Assembly: GCA_026018925.1 (NCBI GenBank)
Contig: JAKSZU010000029.1
Span: 11,528,363-11,592,362, forward strand
Length of the DNA stretch: 64,000 nucleotides
From: Tupaia tana
Lineage: Eukaryota > Chordata > Mammalia > Scandentia > Tupaiidae
Reading direction: 5' to 3'
The notes below the pieces were generated by a model, which saw only the letters and a list, made by a program, of their open reading frames with translations, was not told the origin of the DNA and did no database searches. The position numbers were made by a program, and so were the translations under genes. Positions 20,345 to 31,835 of the stretch are shown here, piece after piece. Each line of letters begins with the position of its first letter. Position 1 is the first letter of the stretch.

Positions 20345-21298
20345 AAGCCACCAGGAAATGCCACACATATTTCAGAATTTATTCTTCTGGGGTTTTCAGA
20401 GGAACTGCAATTACAGCCCCTCATATTTGTTTTTTTCCTCTCCATGTACCTGATCACTGTGTGTGGAAACCTGCTCATCATCCTGGCCACCGTCTCGGAC
20501 TCCCACCTGCACACCCCCATGTACTTCTTCCTCTCCAACCTGTCCTTTGTAGACATCTGTTTCACCTCCACCACCGTCCCAAAGCTGCTGGTGAACATCC
20601 AGACACAGAGCAAGGTCATCACCTATGCAGGCTGCATCACCCAGGTGTACTTTTTCACAGTTTTTGCATCATTGGATGACTTCCTCCTGTCTGTGATGGC
20701 CTATGACCGGTATGTGGCCATCTGTCACCCTCTAAACTATATGGTCATCATGAACTCCTGTCTCTGTGGAAAGCTGGTTCTGGCATTATGGGTCATAACT
20801 GTCTTGTATTCCTTGATACACAGCTTAATGGCATTGCAACTGTCCTTCTGTACACATGTGGAAATCCCCCACTTTTTCTGTGAACTTAATCAGATGGTCC
20901 ATCTTGCCTGCTCTGACACCTTTATTAATGACATAGTGATTTATTTTGCACTTGTGCTGCTTGGTGGCGGTCCCCTCATTGGGATCCTTTACTCTTACTC
21001 TAAGATAGTTTCCTCCATTCGTGCAATCTCATCAGCTCAGGGAAAATACAAAGCCTTTTCCACCTGTGCCTCTCACCTCTCAGTTGTCTCCTTATTTTAT
21101 TGTACAAGCATGGGTGTGTACCTTAGTGCTGGTGCTACCCACAGTTCACACTCAAGGTCAACCGCCTCAGTGATGTACACTGTGGCCACCCCCATGCTGA
21201 ACCCCTTCATCTACAGTCTGAGGAATAGAGAGATAAAGAGGGCTCTGAAAGTAGTCTTTGGAGTGAAACTATCAAAGGATCAATTAGCTTGGGGCTGA
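20345..21298 (+). pseudogene. OR3: olfactory receptor, family 7, full-length frame but start codon lost (ATG to AAG)
   Basis: Uninterrupted receptor frame of 317 codons, with N-glycosylation site NAT, intact [36 protein letters not shown] and a slightly extended C-terminus ([11 protein letters not shown]). Alignment of the exon start with OR1 and OR2 (same 17-base spacing after GTAGTC or ATAGTC) places AAG at 20345-20347 where they have ATG. The next in-frame ATG (20444) would remove 33 residues, into TM1. The frame is open upstream to the CAG acceptor at 20327 and is in phase with the open leader exon of unit B, which has ATGs. Either it is a start-loss pseudogene or it is translated from the leader with an extra N-terminus of about 45-56 residues. 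Confidence 0.85.
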
Positions 21299-21379
21299 AG
21301 TAATGCCCATGATTGCAGGGTTCAAAACCTTGGCACCAAAAATTCTGGTTTTCTAAACACATTGTTAAAGTACTTGTTG

Positions 21380-21504
21380 GGCTAGGGCAGCATGTGGTAT
21401 GGTGGTTAAGGGTGCTAGACTCCCACATGACTGACCATGGTTCAAGTCCCGGACCTTACGGCTTGCTTTCTTTCTCTCTCTCTCTCTGTCCATCTCTGGT
21501 TAAA

Positions 21505-21545
<41 letters not shown>

Positions 21546-21548
21546 ATG
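21380..21548 (+). mobile_element. short SINE with AAAT tail
   Basis: Sense short form GGCAGCATGTGGTATGGTGG ending in an AAAT microsatellite (21507-21547). Confidence 0.7.
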
Positions 21549-21567
21549 TTAAATACAAAAGTACTTG

Positions 21568-21800
21568 TTGGGAACAGCAGATGGTGAGATAGTTACGTTT
21601 CTGGACTTCCACACAGTTGACCCCAATTCTAGTCCTGGAACTGACGGTTTAAAACTTACATTGGGCTTGTATGCATGCATGCCCAAAGTCCCTGGAGGAG
21701 AATGGAGGAGAAGGGATTACAGTGTTGCCATCTCTCCTGGGGGTTATTTCTCACTTTCTCTCTTTCTGGTGAGTTCTTGTGCCCTATAGCAAAAAAACTG
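21568..21800 (+). mobile_element. middle-aged SINE
   Basis: Sense copy, GGGAACAGCAGATGGTGAGA to CCCTATAGCAAAAAAAC. A similar copy follows OR6 at 50188. Confidence 0.7.
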
Positions 21801-22150
21801 TATTCTCAAATGATGTATAATTTGGAGTAGAATTTGTATAGTGTTAGTAAAATAAGTCTCTGGGGTTATGTTTTGTCTACAGAAAAAGAAAACAATAACA
21901 CACAAAAAAATTTAGAAAACAACAAACAACTTTACATTTGGAAACTATTTACCATTAATGTAATGTATAGTATGGAAAAATCTGAAACAGCAGATTTCCA
22001 TATCTGTCCTTGCTTCCAGTAACTCTCTCTGAAATATAGACTTCAATATATTAGTGTGTTTGATTTCCCATAATTCCCTCATTAGAATATGGTTCTGTTA
22101 TTCTGCTCAGAGTTCACATTCCCTACTGTAATCACTGTCAGATACGATGA
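21801..22150 (+). repeat. duplicon 3' flank block (OR3 unit)
   Basis: GTATTCTCAAATGATGTATA onward is repeated after OR5 (40850), OR6 (51380) and OR7 (58150). Confidence 0.75.
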
Positions 22151-22430
22151 TCAGGCTCAGACTCAGTGATAGAGTTATAGCATACCAGAGTACAGAGCTA
22201 GAACCCACTTGTGGACCTTGGTTCAAGTCCCGAGTCTGGTCAGCCTGAAATCTCACTGGATGGGTGTGGACCCAGGATCCTGGAGGGCTGGAGGGTTGGA
22301 GGAAGAGAGTCTCAGTATGACCATGCCCTGTAGAGGGTGCTTCTCTTTCTTTACTTCTCTCTCCTCTCACAGTATCTTTCTCTCTCTCCCCATGTGCACT
22401 AACACATTCTATATGAAAAAAAATTTTTTT
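22151..22430 (+). mobile_element. second, unrelated tRNA-like SINE in the duplicon flank
   Basis: It starts near GATCAGGCTCAGACTCAGTG, with a B-box-like GGTTCAAGTCCC and the block CCCTGTAGAGGGTGCTTCTC. Copies at 41205, 51740 and 58515 occupy the same place, so it was duplicated with the gene. Confidence 0.6.
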
Positions 22431-23010
22431 CTACCTACCTGAGCCAAAAATGCCTTGTATATGGAAAGGCAAATTTAAACAAATAGTTGAACACATACGG
22501 TCTTGGAGTCAGAGATAGCCTTTAATATGATGAAACAAACATGCAATCATACATTGAGTTAACTAGGCACCATGATTCTTGTTCACCCTGTTAATTTACT
22601 TGTGAAGTATAGAAAATTGCTGTCTATGTGGAAGGGTGTTTACTCATTGGGGAGAAGGATTGATTGACGTGTTTTTATGTTGTCTCATTCAATATCTTCC
22701 TGTTTCTCCTTGAACACCTCCAGTGTTGGTTGTAATTATAATTCTTTAAAGTGTTTAAAATGAATTACCTCCCCCTCTTTTAAATTTTGCCCTATTGAAC
22801 GGACAGTGAATGAACAAATATAAGTATCATCCAACATATGTTTCCTTTGTGCTCAAGATTCTCTTCCAAATTTATGATCAAAGGATGATTCACAAGAGTT
22901 AAATTCCTATCCCCATCTTTTGATTCAAGGTAAAAATTTCCTGTAAAAACATTTATGTCCTGTTGATTTTTCCTAGTTACCTTTAAGAAAACATAATGTA
23001 GTCACTTTGC
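22431..23010 (+). repeat. duplicon 3' flank block, continued
   Basis: AT-rich sequence shared with 41450-42340, 52010-52360 plus 53340-53580, and 58790-59390 (landmarks CACCTCCAGTGTTGGTTGTA and GTCCTGTTGATTTTTCC). No gene is seen. Confidence 0.7.
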
Positions 23011-23053
23011 TATATATATATATTCATACACACACACACACACACACACACAT
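23011..23053. repeat. TA/CA microsatellite
   Basis: TATATATA followed by about ten CA units. Confidence 0.85.
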
Positions 23054-23054
23054 A

Positions 23055-23293
23055 AAGTTTTGGAATAGATTGTGTTTGCAGAGAGAGAGACAGAGTGAAA
23101 GAAATGGGAAGTGAGAAATCACTTCCCAGGGGGATGCCATACTACAATTCCTTCTTCTCTAGTCTCCTATCAGAAATTTGGACACACATGCACACATGCC
23201 CAGTGTGATTTTCAAGCCACTGGGTGTGGAACTTGAATAGCCCAATCAGCAATGTGGGACCCAGCACCTTAAACTCCATGCTACGTGCAGACC
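23055..23293 (-). mobile_element. old tRNA-derived SINE
   Basis: Antisense copy just upstream of leader C, at the same unit position as 15736. Confidence 0.65.
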
Positions 23294-23514
23294 CATGACA
23301 ATTAAATTTTAACTCAAGGTTGGTAAAAGATGCTCATGACCTTTAGAAGCAGGAGACTTCACAGAGGGTGTGTAATAAAGACTGGAGTCTTCACACTTTC
23401 ATCTTGGTTCCATGGGAGTTGCAAATAAACAGGAAAAATTTCCTTACTTTCCAAACCAGTGTCCAAGAGGGAAATCAGGTACTAAGAGATGACAGTTATA
23501 AGAGGAAATGCACC

Positions 23515-23750
23515 TAATGAGCAGACATAGGAAGCTGTAAATGTTTCCTCTGTTATTGTCTCTCAAGGAGTGCAGCCTTGGCCTGGACGAGTCATGGCTG
23601 GCTTTTTAGATGTCTCTGATTGGTTAGGAGATCATGCTTAATTCTTTCATTATGTCTTATCTGGGGACAGAGCTGCAGTCTCCATCACCATTCAGGGAGA
23701 AATTCACCCTTCCACAAGAAAACTGTCCTCTCTGAGAGCCCATTACAGGT
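23515..23750 (+). promoter_or_regulatory. leader unit C: orphan OR promoter and 5' exon
   Basis: TAATGA lies at 23515-23520. The Olf/EBF position reads TCTCTCAAGGA (23559-23569), one base off. The leader exon has an ATG in the GATCATGC context and ends at 23748 before GTGAGT. There is no coding exon before leader D: the intron breaks off at about 26855 into an L1 fragment, and sequence resumes just upstream of leader D. It could only splice onward to OR4, 7 kb away. Confidence 0.6.
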
Positions 23751-24241
23751 GAGTCTGAGAGCCTGGTAAACACCACAGGAGTGGTTCAGAGAGAATGAAT
23801 GGCAAGAACATCTACCTGAGATCACCTGAGAGACAATACAACCCAGCAAGAGACAAGATATTGATGTGTTTGGTTACTTGTCTGACCATGCTATTTATCA
23901 TTAATTTATTTAATATGTTAACAAGCCCTGTGTCTTTCAGACTTAACAATGCAGGCATCATTGTGGGCAATTTAGTGATGGGAATAGGCTTCCAACTGGA
24001 TGAAGGTGGAGAAAAAAAACGGGAGAAATAAAATGAATTCAGCCAAATTCGAACATGTGCACAGGAATTTACAGTTCAAGAAGTAGGAAAAGTAGAATCA
24101 GAGTTGCAATGAGATGTGCAATGACTTTTGGGTCTATTAAGGAATTTTCAGAATGAGTATATTTGTGTATATTTCTGTAATTTTTAAAAAAGAATTATTT
24201 TATTTTATTTATTCATTCATTTAGTTTTTATTTATTTATAT

Positions 24242-24519
24242 ATTTTAGAGGTTTATGCTATAGGGTGTGTGCGCTCACCAGACAGGGCGCGTGCACTCGC
24301 CAGACAGACAGAGAGAGACATAGAGACAGAAAGCAAGAAATCACCCCCCAGGGGGGATGGCCATGCTGCAATCCCTTCTCCTCCATTCTCCTCTTGGGAT
24401 CTTGGGCATGCACGCACACACGCCCGGCGTGAGTTTTAAGCTACCGGGTCCGGGACGCAAACCACAGTCGACTAAGTGGGAGTCCAGTGACATAGCCATT
24501 ACACTAACTGCTGGCCCCC
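24242..24519 (-). mobile_element. young SINE with internal duplication
   Basis: Antisense copy whose tail block is duplicated (GTGCGCTCACCAGACAG then GTGCACTCGCCAGACAG). Confidence 0.85.
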
Positions 24520-24534
24520 ATTCATTTAGTTTTA

Positions 24535-24549
24535 ATTTGACCAGAGGGA

Positions 24550-24607
<58 letters not shown>

Positions 24608-24702
24608 TGAGAAAGCAAGCCACCAGGTCCAGGACTTGAACCGTGCTCAGCCATGTGGGAGTGTCCAGCACCTTAACCACCACATCACCTGCTGGTCCCT
24701 AT
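24535..24702 (-). mobile_element. short SINE with GA microsatellite
   Basis: About 25 GA units (24554-24604) followed by AAGCAAGCCACCAGG and the head CACATCACCTGCTGGTCC. Confidence 0.7.
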
Positions 24703-25096
24703 ATTTCTGTAATTTTTGAAGGATCCAGATGAGTTGTTTGCAATTCATACATTGCAACTGTACTTCATGAGACATGCATTTACGTTTCTTCTTTCAGAAT
24801 AAGTATTCACATAAAAATTTTTATTCTAAGGTCAAAATGTGAGTACTAAAGAGTTTTTACTTACAACTATTTTCTTGCCGTGTAATCGACTAAGGTTGTG
24901 AGTCTATTAGCTTTTTACTTCATTGCAAATTATGGAAGCGTTTTGTTTTTATGTTCTGGGGTCTGAGTATATTTTATTCTTTTGAGTATTTTTTAATACT
25001 GAATTGAAGTTTTAAAATAAAATTTTTAGAATACCTTTATTTTTATGTCTTGATCAATATAGATATACACTGGCTTAATGTGGAAAATTAATAGAT

Positions 25097-25357
25097 TTTT
25101 TTTTGAGAGGTTTTTCGCTATAGGGTGCGTGCGCTCGCCAGACAGAGAGAGAGAGACATAGAGACAGAAAGCGAGAAATCACCCCCCAGGGGGGACAGTC
25201 ACGCCGCAATCCCTTCTCCTCCATTCTCCTCTCGGGATCTTGGGCACGCATGCACACGCGCCCGGTGTGAGTTTTAAGCCACCGGGTCCGGGATGTGAAC
25301 CGCAGTCGACTACATGGGAGTCCAGCGACATAGCCATTACGCTAACTGCTGATTCCC
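25097..25357 (-). mobile_element. young SINE with target-site duplication
   Basis: Antisense full-length copy flanked by AAAATTAATAGAT on both sides. High CpG content suggests recent insertion. Confidence 0.9.
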
Positions 25358-25489
25358 AAAAATTAATAGATCTTTGTGTTATCAAATCTAATCGGCTATC
25401 ATATTACATACATACCCTCCCGCTTTGTATTTTTATTAACTTAGAAAAATTCTTTTACATCAGTAATAAACATAAATACCTATTTTTTT

Positions 25490-25761
25490 CTTTCTTTTTT
25501 TTTTTTTTTTGGAGAAGTTTTTGCTATAGGGAGTGTGCGCTCACCAGACAGACAGAGAGAGACAGAGAGATAGAAAGCAAGAAATCATCCCCCAGAGGGG
25601 ATGGCCATGCCCCAATCCCTTCTCCTCCATTCTCCTCTCGGGATCTTGGGCACACACGCACATGCACCTGGCATGAGTTTAAGCCACCGGGTCCAGGACT
25701 CGAACCACAGTCAGCTACATGGGAGTCCAGCGACATAGCCATTACGCTAACTGCTGGTCCC
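25490..25761 (-). mobile_element. young tRNA-derived SINE
   Basis: Antisense copy after a T/C-rich run. AATACCTATTTTT and AATAGCTATTTTT flank it. Confidence 0.85.
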
Positions 25762-25779
25762 AATAGCTATTTTTCTTTA

Positions 25780-26002
25780 TTGCCATAGGGCACATTTGTT
25801 CACCTGAGAGAGAGAGAGAGAAGCAAAGAAATAGCCCAGGGAGATGTGGATGATGAATCCCTACTCCACCATTTCCTTCTTGAGTTTTAGGGTATGCATG
25901 CCCTCTCGTCCAGTGTGATTTTAAAGCTGCTGGGTTTAGGATTTGAACCACATTGGCCATGTCAAGTTCAGCAACTTAACCACTATGATACCTGCTGCCC
26001 CC
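25780..26002 (-). mobile_element. old tRNA-derived SINE
   Basis: Antisense copy, duplicon position as at 17371. Confidence 0.6.
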
Positions 26003-26207
26003 CAAACTATGATCTTATAGTACCGTTCTCTGAATACTAATCCACAGAGAAAAATAAGGAGATCAATTCATGAAATACTTTTGAAATACAAAAAACTGAG
26101 TGATTTCACTTAACTTAGTTATCTGAAATAGTCAAAGTCATAGAAGCAGATGACAGAATGGTGGTTGCCAGGGGATTGCCAAATGGACTAACAGAGTTGT
26201 TTTTATT

Positions 26208-26365
26208 TATTTATTTTTAAAGAATTATTCATTTTATTTTATGCATTATTATCAGCATTTGATTTGATGAGAGAGAGAGAGTCACCAGGTTGAGCTCGAA
26301 CTCTTGAACTGCAGTCAACCATATGAGAGTCCAGCACCTTAACCGTCATGCCACCTGCTGGCCTG
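26208..26365 (-). mobile_element. short old SINE
   Basis: Antisense short form ending CATGCCACCTGCTGGCC. Sister copies lie at 29520 and 61790. Confidence 0.6.
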
Positions 26366-26401
26366 AGAGTTGTTTTTCAATGAATATAAAGACACAGTTA
26401 T

Positions 26402-26650
26402 TGGGCCAGCTGATGGTGTGTTGGTTAAGGTGGCTGGATTGCACATGGTCGACTGCCAGTTAAAGCCCCAAATCCGGCAGCTCAAAAAATTCCAGGCATA
26501 TGTGCATGTACTCCCAACATCCTGAGAGAAGAGAGGATTGTGGAATGGCCATCCCCCATGGGGGGTGATTTCTCACTTTCCATCTTTCTCTCTGTCTCTC
26601 CAGTGAGTGCATGTGCACAATAGCAAAACTAAAAACAAAGCAAAAATCAA
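26402..26650 (+). mobile_element. old tRNA-derived SINE
   Basis: Sense copy GGGCCAGCTGATGGTGTGTT, duplicon position as at 17827. Confidence 0.65.
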
Positions 26651-26855
26651 TTAAAACGCTATTGTAACATTACATTTTATTCCATAAATAATGTACTATC
26701 ATTTTTTGTCAAGAAATAAGTAAGTTAAAAATCCTGTAGAAGACATGATCTATGGGAATAAGGTAGTGTGATAAGAAGTCCTAAGCAGAGATAGCATGAT
26801 GAAAGCCTAAAGCAGATAAAATCCATACAAAAATATAAAAATAACTACTTTCAGT

Positions 26856-27262
26856 TTCTGTCATGGAGTGCCAACACTCTGTATATATTAGGTGGAGACA
26901 TACAATGTCTCTCTTGCATAGCCTGGCTTGCTTCACTTAGCAGTAAATCTTCCATATTTGATGATTTTTCTATCAAAAGTCAGGGCCTTTTTTTATGGCT
27001 GAGCGCTATTCCATAAAGTATATGTACTCAACTTTTTCAATCCGTTCATCTCCCTGTGGATATTTGGGTTGGTTCCATGTCTAGCAATTGTGAAGAATAT
27101 CAAAACAAACATAGATGTGCATGCAGTTTTCCAACTGAGCATTCTCCTTTCCTCAGGTAGATACATAGGAGTGAAATTGGTGGATCATATTATAGTTCTA
27201 TTTTTAAATCTTTGAGGAACCTCCATATTGTTCTCCATAGTGGTTGGACCTATATACATTCC
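26856..27262 (-). mobile_element. L1 fragment covering the ORF2 end and 3' UTR
   Basis: Antisense L1 landmarks: GCTGAGCGCTATTCCATAAA, GTCTAGCAATTGTGAAGAAT and GAGGAACCTCCATATTGTTC. It sits exactly where the coding exon of unit C should be, so it marks the breakpoint of that deletion. Confidence 0.85.
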
Positions 27263-27567
27263 CACCAAGCTACTGGATTCAGGACTTGAACAGTGTAGTC
27301 AGTTATTTGAGATACAGTACCTTAATCTTCATGCCATCAGCTGATCCATGACAATTAGATAATAATTCACAATTGTGATAGGTGCTAATGACCTTAGGAG
27401 GCAAGAGAGTTCCCAGAGAATCTGTAATAAAGAGTGGCTTCATCACACTTTCAACTTGGTCTCTTGAGAGCAGCAAATCAGCAGAAAAATGTTCCTTTCT
27501 TTCCAGACCAGTGTCCATGAGGGAAATCAGTATCTAAGATATTGTAGTTAAAAGGAGGAAATGTACC

Positions 27568-27821
27568 TAATGAGCAGATATAGGGAACTGTAAATATTTT
27601 CTCTGTCATTATCTCTCGAGGAGTACAGCCTTGGGCTGGACAAGACAGCCTTGGGCTGGATAAGTTGTTATTTTTGGAATCTCAAGTATAGCTAGGGGAC
27701 CGTGCTTAGTGCTTTCATTGTGTCATGTCTGAATACAGAGCTTTGGTCTCCATCATCAACCATCCAGAGAGAAATTCACCCTTCCACAGGAAGACTGTCC
27801 TTTCTGAGACCTCATGCAGGT
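27568..27821 (+). promoter_or_regulatory. leader unit D: OR promoter and 5' exon, serving OR4
   Basis: TAATGA at 27568-27573. The Olf/EBF site is mutated to TCTCTCGAGGA (27612-27622). The conserved leader ATG is GTG here (GACCGTGCTTAGTGC). The leader exon ends at 27819 before GTGAGT. The weakened site fits a dead target gene. Confidence 0.6.
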
Positions 27822-28390
27822 GAGTTTGAGAGCCCAGTAGGTACTGTAGGCCCAGTTCAGAGAATGGATGCCAAGAACATCTACCTGAGATCACCTGAGA
27901 GCCAACCAGCTTAGCAGGAGCTGAGAGACTGATGTGTTTGGTTCCTTGACTAACCTAGTTACTTCTCATTAATTTATTTAATTTGTAAAAATGCCATGTG
28001 TCCATCAGACTTAGCAATGCAGGCATCATTGTGGACAATTTAGTGATGGGACTAGACATCCAATTGGATGAGGGTGAAGAAGGAATGGGAGGAATAAAAT
28101 ATTTCAGTTATATTAGAACATGTCTACAGAAATTTGCAATAAAGAAGTAGGAAAAGTAGAATCAGAGCTGTGATGAGATAAGCGATGACATTTAGGTCTT
28201 TTAAGGAATTTTTTGAGGTGAGCCTATTTGTACACATTTCTGAATGTTTTAAGAATCCAGATGAATAGATTACTTACAATTTGTACCTTACAACAGTATT
28301 TCGTGAGACATGCATTTCACAGTTTCTTCTTTCACATTGTGAATTCAAATAAAAATTTACTCAAAAGTCAGATGGGAATATTAAAGACTT
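27822..28390 (+). repeat. duplicon intron block (unit D)
   Basis: Same landmarks as the unit B intron (GCAATGCAGGCATCATTGTG, CAATTGGATGAGGG). No gene. Confidence 0.7.
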
Positions 28391-28664
28391 GGGACCAGCA
28401 GTTAGTGTAATGGTTATGTCCCTGGACTCCCATGTCTTCGACCGCAGCTCGAGTCCCGAACCCGGTGGCTTAAACACATGCCAGGCGTGTGTGTGTGTGC
28501 ATGCCCAAGATCCTGAGAGGAGAATGGAGGAGAAGGGATTGTGGCGTGGCCATCCCCCCTGAGGGGTGATTTCTCGCGTTCTGTCTCTCTGTCTCACTCT
28601 ATCTTTCTGGTGAGCACATGCACCCTATAGCAAAATCCTCCCCAAAATTAAAAAAAAAAAAAAA
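28391..28664 (+). mobile_element. young tRNA-derived SINE
   Basis: Sense full-length copy, GGGACCAGCAGTTAGTGTAA to a run of A. AAAGACTT lies on both sides. Confidence 0.88.
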
Positions 28665-29019
28665 AGACTTTACTTACAACTCTTTTCTTGCTGATAAAAT
28701 TGAATAGGTTTGTGAGTGTCTTAGCTTTTTACTTTATTGCAAATTATAGAAGTGTTTTGTTTTTATGTTCTGGGGTCTGAGTATATTCTATTCTTCTGTG
28801 TTTTTTCTTCTAATAATGAATTGAAGTTTAAAAATATCATTTTCATAACAACATTGAATTATTTTATGTGTTGATAGATATTGATATATACTGGGTGAAT
28901 GTGAAAAGTTTTTATGTTATCAAATATAGTAGGCCATCATATTGTGTACATACCCATCCACCCCAAATTTTTATTAACTTAGAAAAAATTTTCTACATTG
29001 GTAATAAACATAAATACTT

Positions 29020-29264
29020 TTTTTGCCACAGGGCATGTGTGGTCATCTGAGAGAGAGAGAGAGAGAGAGACAGAGAGAGGGAAAGTGAGAAATCACCCCT
29101 GGGTTATTGTCCACACTGAAATCCCTTCTACTCCCTTTTCCTCTTGAGATTTTGGGCATGCATGCATACATGTGTGATTTTCAAGCCACTGGTTTTGGGA
29201 CTTGAACCATAGTCAGCCAAGTTGGAGACCATCACTTTAACCACTATGACAGCTGCTGGCCCTC
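29020..29264 (-). mobile_element. old tRNA-derived SINE
   Basis: Antisense copy with a short GA expansion, duplicon position as at 17371. Confidence 0.65.
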
Positions 29265-29519
29265 CAAATTATGATCTTATAATGCAGTTGTCTAAATATT
29301 AATCAACAGGTAAAAATAAGGAGATCAAAATAGAAGAGAGTATTGTCAAATGACCATTGTCATCGGGGGTGATCTATTTAGATCCATGGAATACTTTGAA
29401 ATAAAATACTGAGTGATTCCACTTAGCTAAGGTATCTGAAAGTAGTCAAAGTCATAGGAGACAACAGAATGTTGAGTGTCAGGGGATTGGCAAGAGGGAG
29501 AAACAGAGCTGTTTTCCTT

Positions 29520-29705
29520 ATTTATTTATTTATTTTTTAAAAAGAATTATTTATTTTATTTTATTAATTATTATTATTCAACTTGACCAGATAGAAACAG
29601 AGAGAAAAAGAGAGTGAGAAAGCATGCAACCAGATCTGGGACTTGAACAGCAGTCAGCCATGTAGGAGTCTAGCACCTTAACTACCATGCCACTCGCTGG
29701 CCCTG
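29520..29705 (-). mobile_element. short old SINE
   Basis: Antisense short form ending CATGCCACTCGCTGGCCC. Confidence 0.6.
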
Positions 29706-29782
29706 GAGTTGTTTTTCAATGGATATAAAGATACAGTTATTGGGCCAGTTGATGGTGTGGTGATTAAGATGGCTGGATTTAA

Positions 29783-30480
29783 ATAAAAAGATCAAAACAC
29801 AACAGAAGATAGACTAAGTATATGAGTCTGAACTGGTGAAATAGAATGTTATGACTTTTCACTAAAACAAATAGAACTGCCATATGATCCAGCAATCCCA
29901 TTTCTTGGCATCTACCCAAAGGACAGAAGAATTTCTCATTGGAAAAGTGCTTGTACATCAATGTTTATTGCGGCACTTTTCACAATTGCTAAGACATGGA
30001 ACCAACCCAAATGCCCCCGTATGGAGGAATGGATTGAAAAACTGTGGCACATATACTCTATGGAATACTACTTAGCCATAAAAACCAACAAAACCCTGGC
30101 TTTTGACAGAAAGTGGAAAAATATGGAAGATTTACTGCTGAGTGAGGCAAGCCAGGCTATGAAAGAGAGACATTGTATGTCCCCACTTAACATATACCAA
30201 ATGTCTGCACTCTATGACTGAAACTGATTGACTAACGGTTGTACAAACACAAGAGATGGGTGTGAATGTCAAATGAGGTGTATGTGGAGGAGTGGAGTCT
30301 AACGAAGGACATTTGGAGAAGGGATACGGAGGTAGAGCATTGACGGGATGGGGAAGTGTGGTGTTATTGGCTGAAGATATTTTGATCAACAGGACTGGGG
30401 AGAAGTGTTCACATATTGAAATGCTCACATTGTAAGCTAAACAATGCGATTGAATGTATATAAAAAAAAGAAATAAATTT
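29783..30480 (+). mobile_element. L1 derivative joining the post-ORF1 segment to an ORF2/3' UTR end
   Basis: The first 90 bp (CACAACAGAAGATAGACTAA, then GTGAAATAGAATGTTATGAC) match the segment that follows ORF1 in the HAL1-like copies at 5197 and 19105. It is fused directly to the L1 ORF2 C-terminal region (ATCCAGCAATCCCATTTCTT, AACTGTGGCACATATACTCT) and a family A 3' UTR. It is inserted in the old SINE that begins near 29741, whose 3' part resumes at about 30490. Confidence 0.75.
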
Positions 30481-30916
30481 TTTAAAAAAAGAGAGTATTG
30501 TGGAATGGCCATTCTATGTGGCAGGTGATTCCTCACTTTTCTTCTCTCTCCCTCTCTCTCTGATCAATGAGTGCATGTGCCCAATAGCAAAACTAAACCA
30601 AACAAACAAACAAACAAAAAAATAAAATCCCATTGTAGCATCACATTTCACTCCATGAATATGGACTATTATTTTTTGTTAAGAAATAAATCAGTCAAAA
30701 ATCCTGTAGAATACTTGCTCTATGGGAATAAAGAAGTAAGATAAGAAGTCCTAAGCAGAGATGACACTACAAAAGCCTAAAGGGGATTACATTCATACAA
30801 AAGTATAAAAAATAACTTTGTGACCGCAAAGTATTAACTATGGCATTTCAACGATGTGAGTAATACCTGCTCATGTGAAATTACCCATCATATTTTCCTC
30901 TTTTCAGGGAGTCATC

Positions 30917-31835
30917 ATGGAACCAGGAATTGATAGACAAATTTCAGAATTCCTTCTTCTGGGTCTTTCAAAGGAACCAGAATTGTAGCCCCTCATATTT
31001 GGGCTCTTCCTCTCCATGTACCTGATCACTGTGTGTGGAAACCTGCTCATCATCCTGGCCACCATCTCAGACTCCCACCTGCACACCCCCACGTACTTCT
31101 TCCTCTCCAACCTGTCCTTTGTTGACATCTGTCTCACCTCCACCACCGTCCCAAAGATGCTGGTGAACATCCAGACACAGAGCAAAGTCATCACCTACGC
31201 AGGCTGCATCACCCAGATGTTCTTTTCCTTAGTCTTTGTACCATTGGATGATTTCCTCCTGGGTGTGATGGCCTATGACCAGTATGTGGCCATCTGTCAC
31301 CCCCTGCACTACACAGTTATCATGAGTTCCTGGCTATGTGGAAAGCTGGTTCAGGCATCCTGGATCATGAGTGTCCTGTATTCCTTGTTACATAACTTAA
31401 TGGTGTTGCGGCTGTACTTCTGTACTCATGTGGAAATCCCTCATTTTTTTCTGTGAACTTAAGCAGGTGTTCCCCCTTGCCTGCTCTGACACCTTTCTTA
31501 ATGACATGGTGATCTATTTTGCATCTGTGCTACTGCGTGGTGGTCCCCTTACTGGGGTCCTTTATTCTTACTCTAAGATAGTTTCCTCCATTCGTGCAAT
31601 CTCATCAGCTCAGGGGAAGCGCAAAGCATTTTCCACCTGTGCCTCTCACCTCTCAGTTGTCTCTTTATTTTATTGCACAGTCTTAGGAGTATACTTTAGT
31701 GCTGGTGCTGCCCACAGCTCACACTCAAGTGCAGTAGCCTCAGTGATGTACACTGTGGTCACCCCCATGCTGAACCCCTTCATCTACAGTCTGAGGAATA
31801 AAGACATAAAGAGGGCATTGAAAATATTCTTTTGA
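30917..31835 (+). pseudogene. OR4: olfactory receptor, family 7, nonsense plus frameshift
   Basis: The ATG at 30917 follows a TTTTCAG acceptor. Codon 24 is TAG (30986-30988; CAG in sisters). A T-run at 31444-31450 has one extra T, shifting the frame at HFFCEL in the second extracellular loop. The rest is well conserved to the stop at 31833. The N-glycosylation site is lost (MEPGIDRQ) and DRY reads DQY. The Pro- and Gly-rich TM5 entry also has LLRGGP for LLGGGP. Two independent lesions make it a dead gene. Confidence 0.92.

Noticed and set aside
25240-25788. Open frame of 182 codons
   Set aside because: It runs through two antisense SINE copies and the sequence between them. The peptide repeats the SINE translation seen elsewhere.
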